From a virus, in the IMG/VR virus record IMGVR_UViG_3300009537_000116, positions 1 through 29,969 of that record: DNA of 29,969 nt. One strand, written 5' to 3'. The stretch's first letter is position 1, and each line of letters starts with the position of its first letter. Shown here one piece after another: positions 25,270-29,969 of this stretch. The translations under genes and the position numbers were made by a program. Under the pieces are notes generated by a model. The model ran no database searches. It saw nothing but the letters and a program-made list of their open reading frames with translations, and was not told the origin of the DNA.

Positions 25270-26397
25270 ATGGTCAGCCCACTATCCGATGATCATCTGA
25301 GCGAAATCATTCAGGTGTATCAGCAGAATAATTGCAATATCGCGGCTACGGCGCGCCACTTCGAACGCTCCCGGTCAACGATACACCACGCGCTATGCCG
25401 CGCGGCTGAGCGCGGGCTTGACGGCTCGACCCCAAAGCCATTGCCCCCTGGGCAGAAAATCAAGGGCATATCTACCCTCTACAACGTAGACGGAACGGTT
25501 ACGGCGCAATGGGTCAAAACCGTCACTGAGGCGGATATAGAGAGCACCCTTGATGAAATCCGCGAGGCCTTGGCGGAATTTAAGGGCGCGTCGCCCTTGC
25601 CAGCCGCCCCAGACATGGCCGCCATTGAGCCGGACATTGTGACTGTCTACCCAGTGGCGGACTGGCACATTGGTTTGCTTTCCTGGCATGAAGAAACCGG
25701 CCATAACTTTGACGTTCGCATCGCGCGCCGCACGATCGAAACGGCAATGACGCGCCTTGTTTCGGTATCCCCTAACTCCACACAGGCGGTTCTTCTTGGG
25801 CTTGGAGATTTGCTCCATTCCGATGGCTATGACCCGCTGACGGCCCGTTCAAAGAACGTCTTGGATGTTGACGGGCGCTACCCGCGCGTTCTTAAGGCCG
25901 CGACTCAACTCCTACTTTTCACCATAGACCTCATGCTGCAAAAGCATCAATCCGTTCTTGTCCGTATTCTACCTGGAAACCATGACGACCAGAGCGCCAT
26001 AGCCGTGGCTCTCGCCCTCGGTATGTACTACGCCAACAATGACCGTGTGGAGGTGGACGAAGACCCTGGGCGCTTTTGGTGGTGGCTATGGGGGAACACT
26101 CTCTTGGGAGGGACCCACGGCGACAAGGCCAAGATGAAGGACCTCCCCCTTGTCATGGCGGCGCGGAACCCGGACGCTTGGGCGCGCTCAAAGTTCCGCC
26201 ATGTCTACACAGGCCATGTCCACACAGAGAAGGGAATCGAATTGAGCGGGGTCACGGTCGAAAGCTTTCAAACTCCAGCGGCTCCAGACGCCTGGAGCGT
26301 GGCCGGCGGATATGACTCTGGCCGATCTGTTGTCGCCATTACCCACCACAAGAAGCACGGCGAGATTATGCGGCAAAAAGTGAACATCGTAAAATGA
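25270..26397 (+). CDS. HTH-metallophosphoesterase (calcineurin-like phosphatase)
   Basis: 375 aa. Residues 8-50 are a helix-turn-helix of the resolvase/transposase type (HLSEIIQVYQQNNCNIAATA, then RHFERSRSTIHHAL). Residues about 122-320 carry the complete metallophosphoesterase motif set: D131-W-H133, G179-D180, G236-N237-H238-D239, H283 in GTHGD, and G315-H316-V-H318. It should bind two metal ions and hydrolyse phosphoester bonds; the HTH suggests DNA as target or docking site. Similar HTH-phosphoesterase fusions occur in phages, with unknown physiology. It lies 6 bases after the lysis module, and its stop overlaps the next start. Confidence 0.78.
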   Translation: MVSPLSDDHLSEIIQVYQQNNCNIAATARHFERSRSTIHHALCRAAERGLDGSTPKPLPPGQKIKGISTLYNVDGTVTAQWVKTVTEADIESTLDEIREALAEFKGASPLPAAPDMAAIEPDIVTVYPVADWHIGLLSWHEETGHNFDVRIARRTIETAMTRLVSVSPNSTQAVLLGLGDLLHSDGYDPLTARSKNVLDVDGRYPRVLKAATQLLLFTIDLMLQKHQSVLVRILPGNHDDQSAIAVALALGMYYANNDRVEVDEDPGRFWWWLWGNTLLGGTHGDKAKMKDLPLVMAARNPDAWARSKFRHVYTGHVHTEKGIELSGVTVESFQTPAAPDAWSVAGGYDSGRSVVAITHHKKHGEIMRQKVNIVK

Positions 26398-26570
26398 CGA
26401 AAGCAGAGATGGTATCCGCCCTGTTGACCGAGGTGAATACGATTTTCCCTGGAGACCCCGAGCGCCAGAGGGTCGCTCTAGCCGAGCACGCGGCATATTT
26501 GAAACTGATGCTCATAAAAGAACAAACTGGCGGGTTCCACCGAAAGCCACCAAATGCCCCAAAACATTGA
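26394..26570 (+). CDS. 58-aa hypothetical protein
   Basis: ATGA overlap with the phosphoesterase stop. Sequence MTKAEMVSALLTEVNTIFPG then DPERQRVALAEHAAYLKLML, a two-helix soluble protein with a basic tail. Its end overlaps the next gene by 17 bases. No family recognised. Coupling to the phosphoesterase suggests co-expression. Confidence 0.55.
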   Translation: MTKAEMVSALLTEVNTIFPGDPERQRVALAEHAAYLKLMLIKEQTGGFHRKPPNAPKH

Positions 26571-26805
26571 AGACCTCATAGCCGAGCGTGAAGAAACACA
26601 CGGCTCCTACCGACACGTTTCCCACCTTAGCCAGGCCACCAAAGACCTTTGGCATTCCCAACCCGGCTGGCACAAACTTTCCCCCGAACGTAAAGAATCA
26701 CTGGACACAATAGCGGTCAAAATATCTCGCATTCTCAATGGCGACCCGGATTGCGAGGATCATTGGAAGGATATTGAGGGCTATGCTCGACTGGCGAGAC
26801 AGTGA
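26554..26805 (+). CDS. Small phage protein, DUF6378-like
   Basis: 83 aa. The pattern IAEREETHGSYRHVSHLSQA then LDTIAVKISRILNGDPDCED and HWKDIEGYARLA matches a widespread small phage family (xxER..THG.F....SQ ... KI.RIL.GDPD..DHW.DI.GYA.L), recalled as DUF6378. All core residues are present. Function unknown; the conserved D/H/W suggest metal or nucleotide interaction. It is the last rightward gene before the convergent leftward array. Confidence 0.72.
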   Translation: MPQNIEDLIAEREETHGSYRHVSHLSQATKDLWHSQPGWHKLSPERKESLDTIAVKISRILNGDPDCEDHWKDIEGYARLARQ

Positions 26806-26841
26806 GGCTCTCCCTCAAGCACGCATCGGCGGGCTACCCTA

Positions 26842-27033
26842 TTAGTGAAGTCCCATCTCCGGCGCCGGCAAACATCCACCGGCTGGCTTCGGTGGGGTGC
26901 TCGTGAAATCCACGTTGCATTTGCAGTTCGGAAACCTACAGCCTTCGCCTCCAGGGGGTGGCTCTCCGGCCTTCACGCGCCCTATGTATTCCATGATACG
27001 ACTTGCAAGGGCGTCTTTCTCAGGTTCGCTCAT
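26842..27033 (-). CDS. Array gene k: 63-aa Cys-rich protein
   Basis: Start at 27033 with the array start sequence AGATAGCCACCCC directly upstream (27034-27046). N-terminal helix MSEPEKDALASRIMEYIGRV, then a Pro/Gly segment holding four cysteines (GCRFPNCKC, then GGC), a possible zinc knuckle. It shares the opening MSEP with array gene b. It is the last gene of the leftward array, converging on the DUF6378-like gene with 36 bases between. Confidence 0.6.
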   Translation of the reverse strand: MSEPEKDALASRIMEYIGRVKAGEPPPGGEGCRFPNCKCNVDFTSTPPKPAGGCLPAPEMGLH

Positions 27034-27040
27034 GGGGTGG

Positions 27041-27256
27041 CTATCTTCGTTCTTGGTTAAGGGCGGCGCGGGCGAGTCGCTGGGCCTGTCCGATCGCGCC
27101 CCTGGTGTGGCCGTGGCCAAGGGCGTCAATCGCTTTAAGCGCTTCGCGCAGCCGCTCGACCTCACCCATTGCCTCAAGGATTGCATCCTGCAATTCCGGG
27201 TGCAGGTCTGGGGAGTCGGTCGATAAGCGCCGCAGGGTCTTTGTGATACTACTCAT
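27041..27256 (-). CDS. Array gene j: 71-aa helical protein (paralogue of a)
   Basis: MSSITKTLRRLSTDSPDLHP then ELQDAILEAMGEVERLREAL and a basic C-terminus (AQRLARAALNQERR). Residues 11-29 are identical to array gene a at the other end of the array, and the DNA is 57 bases identical. Start context AGGGTAAACCCCC (27257-27269). A soluble helical, probably coiled-coil protein. Its stop lies inside the start sequence of gene k. Confidence 0.65.
   Translation of the reverse strand: MSSITKTLRRLSTDSPDLHPELQDAILEAMGEVERLREALKAIDALGHGHTRGAIGQAQRLARAALNQERR
27170..27226 (-). repeat. 57-bp direct repeat, copy 2 (in array gene j)
   Basis: Identical to 29513-29569; identity continues with two mismatches to 27240. 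It encodes the STDSPDLHPELQDAILEA segment. Confidence 0.9.
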
Positions 27257-27289
27257 GGGGGTTTACCCTCGATTAGGCCGTGCTGACTA

Positions 27290-27358
27290 TCACAACGACC
27301 AACACGCGGCGACCAGCGCGCCACTCTTCGTAAAAGCCATTCCACTATTAGTTTCCAT
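27290..27358 (-). CDS. Possible 22-aa micro-ORF in the array
   Basis: ATG at 27358 with GGATAGACCGACTA upstream, a diverged copy of the array start sequence that also holds the stop of gene i. Peptide METNSGMAFTKSGALVAACW plus two residues. Support is only the context. Confidence 0.25.
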   Translation of the reverse strand: METNSGMAFTKSGALVAACWSL

Positions 27359-27366
27359 TAGTCGGT

Positions 27367-27651
27367 CTATCCTGTCGGTCCTGCGATTGCGGCTTCCATT
27401 CCCTTAAGCTCTACGTTAAATGCCACGATGGACACACCCGGCGGCGTCAGATTGAGGGCATCGATTGCTCCCCCAACAGCGCTCGCCAACAAATCGGCAG
27501 TCCTGCCATGCAGCCCGGTGGTTAGAGGATGATGCCCCGCAATGCGCACCAGGGCCGCGCGCAACCGCTCGATCTCGTCGGCGGCTTCAAACCTGCCGCC
27601 ACTGTTCCAGTTGTTTACCGGGTCGCGCAACCGTTCAACGATGTCACTCAT
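27367..27651 (-). CDS. Array gene i: 94-aa protein of a common phage type
   Basis: Opens MSDIVERLRDPVNN then GGRFEAADEIERLRAALVRI, a pattern seen in many small early proteins of alphaproteobacterial phages. The middle has GRTADLLASAVGGAIDALN, followed by a short beta segment VSIVAFNVELKGM. Start context GGATAGGCCC (27652-27661), a perfect copy. Its last codons (ACA GGA TAG) form a new GGATAG site for what follows. Shares ATGAGTGACATC with gene a. Function unknown. Confidence 0.65.
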   Translation of the reverse strand: MSDIVERLRDPVNNWNSGGRFEAADEIERLRAALVRIAGHHPLTTGLHGRTADLLASAVGGAIDALNLTPPGVSIVAFNVELKGMEAAIAGPTG

Positions 27652-27655
27652 GGGC

Positions 27656-27934
27656 CTATCCTGTTGTGCCAATCTCAGCGGCAATACGATCAACATTATC
27701 TTGCGCTGCGGTGAGCGCCTTCTTCGCGTCCTCCAGGCGCTCTTGTGGATCGCGCACTTTCCAGTTCCCAGGCCCCCAAAGGAACGCTCCTTCTGCATTT
27801 TGGGCTTCAAGATAATCTGGCGAAAACCACAGCCCTTGATAACGGCACCATAGCCATTTGCCTTCGTTGCGCGCTTGTTCGATTAACGGCTTGAGAGCGT
27901 CTGCGATAATCTGCTGTTGTGCGTTGAGTGTCAT
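27656..27934 (-). CDS. Array gene h: 92-aa hypothetical protein
   Basis: MTLNAQQQIIADALKPLIEQ, then a Trp-rich centre (GKWLWCRYQGLWFSPDYLEA, GAFLWGPGNWKVRDP), then a helix QERLEDAKKALTAAQDNVDR. Start at 27934 with AGGATGGGCCACGCC (27935-27949), overlapping the stop of gene g (ATGA). It ends GGATAG, which serves as start sequence for gene i. Unknown family. Confidence 0.6.
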   Translation of the reverse strand: MTLNAQQQIIADALKPLIEQARNEGKWLWCRYQGLWFSPDYLEAQNAEGAFLWGPGNWKVRDPQERLEDAKKALTAAQDNVDRIAAEIGTTG

Positions 27935-28032
27935 GGCGTGGCCCATCCTGTTGATTTGCGCAACCACCATCGCCACAGTGGCCGGGCGTTGAAATATAGC
28001 CACCGTTGAAATTGCATTTTGCGCACGCTCAT
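27931..28032 (-). CDS. Array gene g: 33-aa Trp/Arg-rich peptide
   Basis: MSVRKMQFQRWLYFNARPLW then RWWLRKSTGWATP. Start context GGGAAACGCCGGGCA (28033-28047) fits the array pattern, and its stop overlaps the next start. Six Trp and six Arg in 33 residues, amphipathic and strongly cationic, possibly membrane-active. The gene call rests on start context and coupling. Confidence 0.45.
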   Translation of the reverse strand: MSVRKMQFQRWLYFNARPLWRWWLRKSTGWATP

Positions 28033-28085
28033 TGCCCGGCGTTTCCCGTATTGTGCTGGCGGCTTATGATTAACGACCTTCGCTC

Positions 28086-28298
28086 TTACCTTCTGGAACG
28101 GTCAAGCAGAAGTTCCAATTCGATCACTTCCCGTAGAAGAGTAAACGCTTCGTCTTGGTCTACTTCATTGTCCCTGACGGCCTGCGCAAACATCATTCCG
28201 AGCGCATACACCACATCGGCCGGTCGGCTTCCCGCACATGATGTGTTCATAGAAGCATAGAGATCGTTCGCTCTTTCCAGTGTTCCCGGACTGCTCAT
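28086..28298 (-). CDS. Array gene f: 70-aa hypothetical protein
   Basis: MSSPGTLERANDLYASMNTS, then RPADVVYALGMMFAQAVRDN and EVDQDEAFTLLREVIELELL. An all-helical soluble protein. Start context GGGATAGGCCAGGCCA (28299-28314), a variant of the array sequence with an insertion. It is separated from gene e by the only long gap in the array, which holds the tRNA-like element. Confidence 0.6.
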   Translation of the reverse strand: MSSPGTLERANDLYASMNTSCAGSRPADVVYALGMMFAQAVRDNEVDQDEAFTLLREVIELELLLDRSRR

Positions 28299-28590
28299 TG
28301 GCCTGGCCTATCCCTTCGCCTCGTCTGAGCGCAGCATTTGGGTGTTTTCGTCGGACGCCGAAACATCCGAGCCTTCTCAATCTAGTTCAGATATGGGGCC
28401 GGTGGGTGGTCCACAGGGACGGGCTTTGCATCCTCCCGCTGCGGGTTCGATTCCCGTCGGCTCCACACCCTACTCACCGTCAAACGGCCGTGAACCGTTT
28501 GGCAATTAACGGCGGTTGGCTACCGCTAACCCCGGCCTGTGGATGGCCCAACTAGGAAGGGGGTGACGTTAAGTGCGGAAAGACCGCGCG
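28299..28590 (+). other. Non-coding gap of the array with structured elements
   Basis: About 290 bases between array genes f and e. They contain the tRNA-like element (28395-28465) and, further on, three hairpins: CAAACGG/CCGTTTG (28481-28501), GGCGGT/ACCGCT with one G-T pair (28511-28527) and GCGG/CCGC (28575-28587). No credible gene on either strand; a 23-codon frame at 28295-28366 (minus) is possible but unsupported. Confidence 0.6.
28395..28465 (+). ncRNA. tRNA-like element (Ala-type acceptor, aberrant body)
   Basis: GGGGCCG (28395-28401) pairs with CGGCTCC (28458-28464) in a 7-bp acceptor stem with a G3:U70 wobble and discriminator A, the alanine identity set. A perfect canonical T-arm follows the usual geometry: GCGGG, loop TTCGATT, CCCGT (28441-28457). 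The D-arm is GTGG-GTGGT-CCAC with no linker to the acceptor, and the anticodon-side hairpin (GGGACGG with TCCTCCC) has a mismatch and no clean 7-base loop. The text TTTGCAT could give anticodon TGC, but the stem does not support it. The 3' end is ACACC, not CCA. It could be a decoding-deficient tRNA-Ala, a tmRNA-like domain or an attachment-site remnant. Confidence 0.6.
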
Positions 28591-28779
28591 TTAAAAACGT
28601 AGCACAGACCATCGGCTGCATGGCAACTTTCCATGCTTCTCTCCTTCAAAACCATCTTCCTTATTCGGTGGCTTGCTCATGGGCGTTTCCTGTTGTTCGC
28701 GGGGCAGTTTGAGTTCGTCGTGCCCAGGACGGCGCTGCTGTGCTTTTAGGCCGAACTGTTCCAGCGCTTTCCCGGCCAT
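28591..28779 (-). CDS. Array gene e: 62-aa protein with an internal array start
   Basis: MAGKALEQFGLKAQQRRPGH, then DELKLPREQQETP, then Met34-SKPPNKEDGFEGEKH. Start at 28779 after a full GGGATAGGCCC (28780-28790). A second array start sequence, GGAAACGCCC (28681-28690), lies inside the gene and is read in frame as Gln-Glu-Thr-Pro, followed by ATG at 28680. So either a 62-aa protein, a separate 29-aa product from 28680, or both. Basic and hydrophilic, function unknown. Confidence 0.5.
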   Translation of the reverse strand: MAGKALEQFGLKAQQRRPGHDELKLPREQQETPMSKPPNKEDGFEGEKHGKLPCSRWSVLRF

Positions 28780-28783
28780 GGGC

Positions 28784-28993
28784 CTATCCCGTTGAACCCC
28801 ATCTAACGTGCCGGTCTTCCGGGTCGAACACCTTCACGCAATCGAGGTAAACGCCCATCGTCTCTTCATCAATCAGTGTTTCCGACTGGGCTGATTGGTG
28901 ACAAGATGCCTCAATCGCTTCTTTTTCGTTCTTGGCATCAACCTCATAGAAGAGTTCATATGTGGCAAGTGTCTTGACGAGATACTGAGGCAT
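28784..28993 (-). CDS. Array gene d: 69-aa hypothetical protein
   Basis: MPQYLVKTLATYELFYEVDA, then KNEKEAIEASCHQSAQSETL, IDEETMGVYLDCVKVFDPED. Compact alpha/beta, like small domains of the strand-helix-strand type. Start chosen at 28993 because AGGAATCCCCCGTC (28994-29007) matches the array sequence; the frame is open further upstream but runs into gene c. It ends ACG GGA TAG, whose last bases are the start sequence of gene e. Confidence 0.62.
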   Translation of the reverse strand: MPQYLVKTLATYELFYEVDAKNEKEAIEASCHQSAQSETLIDEETMGVYLDCVKVFDPEDRHVRWGSTG

Positions 28994-29012
28994 GACGGGG
29001 GATTCCTGTTGT

Positions 29013-29171
29013 TCACTCGATAAGGTTGCCATCAGCGTCAATCCGCCAAACCAAGCCACAATAGCCGCACTTGTATTTCACAATATAATTCTTCGAGACA
29101 GAGGCGGCCTTCGTTGGTGTCTCACATTCGGCGCAGGGCAGCACGTCGTAGTCTTTTGGGCTTGTGCTCAT
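29013..29171 (-). CDS. Array gene c: 52-aa zinc-ribbon protein
   Basis: MSTSPKDYDVLPCAECETPT, then KAASVSKNYIVKYKCGYCGL, then VWRIDADGNLIE. Two CxxC knuckles (C13/C16 and C35/C38) about 18 residues apart and flanked by beta strands make a zinc ribbon. Start context CAGGAAACGCCCG (29172-29184). It may bind nucleic acid or protein. The TGA stop lies just before the start sequence of gene d. Confidence 0.65.
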   Translation of the reverse strand: MSTSPKDYDVLPCAECETPTKAASVSKNYIVKYKCGYCGLVWRIDADGNLIE

Positions 29172-29185
29172 CGGGCGTTTCCTGA

Positions 29186-29380
29186 CTATTCCTTTGGTTT
29201 ATCGACTTCGCCGAGAGCTTCAAGGGCGATTAGCCTGCAATTGCCCTCGCCGGTTGATTGCGCGCAGGAGACGTTTTCGTCGTATGCGATACGACGCAAT
29301 GCCTCACGCAAAAGATCGGCTTCTGCCTCAGCGCGGTCTGCCCGCGCTATCTCCCAGTCAATCGTGCCAGGTTCGCTCAT
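29186..29380 (-). CDS. Array gene b: 64-aa helical protein
   Basis: MSEPGTIDWEIARADRAEAE, then ADLLREALRRIAYDENVSCA and GNCRLIALEALGEVDKPKE. A charged helix followed by a short Cys-containing turn and helix. Start context GGATAGGCCC (29381-29390), exact array copy, which also holds the stop codon of gene a. It ends in TAG, followed at once by the start sequence of gene c. Confidence 0.65.
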   Translation of the reverse strand: MSEPGTIDWEIARADRAEAEADLLREALRRIAYDENVSCAQSTGEGNCRLIALEALGEVDKPKE

Positions 29381-29389
29381 GGGCCTATC

Positions 29390-29599
29390 CTAACTATTTC
29401 TGGTTTCCTCGTCGCCGATCCCAAATGTGTCGAGGCCAATCTGTCTTTGGGCCGCTTTAAGTCTTCGATCAGTGGCGCGGAGTTGGGCGCGCAGCCGCAT
29501 GATCTCGTCTAGTGCCTCAAGGATTGCATCCTGCAATTCCGGGTGCAGGTCTGGGGAGTCGGTCGATAAACGCTGCAGGGTCTCGGCGATGTCACTCAT
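29390..29599 (-). CDS. Array gene a: 69-aa helical protein (paralogue of j)
   Basis: MSDIAETLQRLSTDSPDLHP, then ELQDAILEALDEIMRLRAQL, then RATDRRLKAAQRQIGLDTFG. First gene of the leftward array, 43 bases or so from the promoter's expected start point. Start context GAGAAACGCCC (29600-29610). The N-terminal 30 residues are nearly identical to gene j, while the C-termini differ completely, as if a conserved head were joined to different tails. Confidence 0.68.
   Translation of the reverse strand: MSDIAETLQRLSTDSPDLHPELQDAILEALDEIMRLRAQLRATDRRLKAAQRQIGLDTFGIGDEETRNS
29513..29569 (-). repeat. 57-bp direct repeat, copy 1 (in array gene a)
   Basis: Identical to 27170-27226, same orientation. The copies bracket about 2.3 kb holding most of the array. 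Confidence 0.9.
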
Positions 29600-29649
29600 G
29601 GGCGTTTCTCGCTGTTCGCGCGACGACGATTTGGCCGCCTCATTTCCCC

Positions 29650-29678
29650 AATATAATAATTAATCCTTGCAATGTCAA
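29650..29678 (-). promoter_or_regulatory. Sigma70-type promoter of the leftward array
   Basis: On the minus strand TTGACA (29673-29678), a 17-base spacer and TATATT (29650-29655): perfect -35 and 5 of 6 at -10. Transcription should start near 29643, about 40 bases before gene a. The region is strikingly AT-rich for this genome. Confidence 0.8.
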
Positions 29679-29695
29679 AACCTTTTTCCTAATAT
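29667..29695 (+). promoter_or_regulatory. Sigma70-type promoter of the rightward gene at 29730
   Basis: TTGCAA (29667-29672), a 17-base spacer, TAATAT (29690-29695). Its -35 box directly abuts the -35 box of the leftward promoter, so the two polymerase sites overlap. Confidence 0.65.
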
Positions 29696-29729
29696 GCGGC
29701 ACGATTGGTTATGACAATGAAGCAAACAA

Positions 29730-29969
29730 ATGAAAATCGCCTACGTCAACGGCAGGGCTGGCCATACGGCGCGCGAACAGCTCGCGGCCATTGAACCGGT
29801 TGAGAACGTGGAAAAGACATATATCGAGGGGCCGCACGAATCATTCGCTGATGTGCTCGCCGCGCTGCGATCCGAGACGAAGGATGTTCTTGTGATCGAC
29901 GGGCTTATAGTTCTGGGGCACACCCGCCGCGGCCGGGAGGTTGCACTCCGACAATTGGCCGAGAGGGGC
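29730..29969 (+). CDS. Resolvase-fold-like protein, 3' end outside the window
   Basis: 80 codons, open to the window edge. MKIAYVNGRAGHTAREQLAA, then VEKTYIEGPHESFADVLAAL, then DVLVIDGLIVLGHTRRGREV and ALRQLAERG. The order resembles the N-terminal domain of serine recombinases (I.YVR.S...Q...L...K.F.E......R..L..AL..LR..D.LVV..L.RLGR...). The catalytic Ser position after the first strand is Asn-Gly-Arg here, and the GR that follows the LG element is changed to GHTRRG. It may therefore be a non-catalytic or regulatory relative. The ribosome site is weak (AATGAAG). Confidence 0.45.
   Translation, partial: MKIAYVNGRAGHTAREQLAAIEPVENVEKTYIEGPHESFADVLAALRSETKDVLVIDGLIVLGHTRRGREVALRQLAERG

Larger units (their letters stand above)
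27034..29610 (-). repeat. Dispersed start-associated sequence of the leftward array
   Basis: Short copies directly upstream of array start codons, at 29600-29610, 29381-29390, 29172-29184, 28994-29007, 28780-28790, 28681-28690, 28299-28314, 28033-28047, 27935-27949, 27652-27661, 27257-27269 and 27034-27046. Two main forms: GGATAGGCCC and GGAAACGCCC, usually ending at the ATG and often followed by AGC or AGT. The GGA part can act as ribosome site, but the conserved GCCC and AGC/AGT go beyond that need. Not seen in front of the rightward genes. Confidence 0.75.

Noticed and set aside
26795-26841. Possible bidirectional terminator between the convergent operons (TGAGG/CCTCA stem)
   Set aside because: Only 5 bp, and no T-run on either strand.
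28295-28366. 23-codon minus-strand frame (MFRRPTKTPKCC start) ending in an ATGA overlap with array gene f
   Set aside because: It has a GAGAAGG-like site, but the array start sequence is absent, and it lies where the only non-coding gap would otherwise be; too little support.
28416-28437. Assigning the tRNA-like element to codon GCA (anticodon TGC)
   Set aside because: TTTGCAT is present, but the flanking stem has mismatches at both ends, so an anticodon cannot be assigned honestly.
27034-29610. Interpretation of the dispersed array repeats as CRISPR
   Set aside because: Repeats are about 10-15 bases, spaced by whole genes of varied length, and sit at start codons; there is no regular spacer length and no cas gene.

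Overview
The window is part of a tailed-phage genome or prophage with short-tailed (podovirus, P22-like) virion architecture. GC content is moderate to high. The host is probably an alphaproteobacterium; this is inferred from the small-gene families, codon use and the style of the exported proteins, and no host marker proves it. All names below come from reading motifs and gene order, without database searches.

Layout. (1) 1-5693, rightward head module: 5'-truncated portal, a small overlapping ORF, a GroES-like co-chaperonin, scaffold, an AT-hook-like protein, two head-associated proteins and a Mu gpT-like major capsid protein. A strong intrinsic terminator (5730-5771) and further hairpins follow. 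(2) 6139-16921, rightward tail and fibre module: a 702-aa beta-helix and repeat protein, a run of small structural proteins, two P22-type head-closure proteins (gp4-like and gp10-like) and a tail fibre/spike. One leftward ORF (10469-10774) interrupts it. (3) 16918-22545: a GNAT-like protein and three putative DNA-ejection proteins. (4) 22542-25263: two exported small proteins, a duplicated hairpin leader, an endolysin with a C-terminal membrane anchor, two tandem 53-aa paralogous membrane proteins, a 3TM-type holin and a membrane/coiled-coil protein. (5) 25270-26805: an HTH-metallophosphoesterase and two small genes.

(6) 26842-29610, leftward: a compact array of about twelve very small genes. 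Most carry the same short sequence just upstream of their start codons (GGATAGGCCC-ATG or GGAAACGCCC-ATG). It resembles the start-associated sequences known from Cluster K mycobacteriophages. The array is driven by an almost perfect sigma70 promoter. A tRNA-like element with a G3:U70 acceptor stem sits in the only large gap of the array, on the opposite strand. (7) From 29730, rightward: the start of a gene resembling a serine-recombinase N-terminal domain without its catalytic serine, with its own promoter placed back to back with the array promoter.

How it fits together: the rightward genes build the particle and lyse the cell. The leftward micro-gene array looks like an early or accessory region. 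The divergent promoter pair at 29650-29695 looks like a control point. The most novel items are the array with its start-associated repeat, the tRNA-like element, the duplicated hairpin leader before the endolysin, and the twin membrane micro-proteins.
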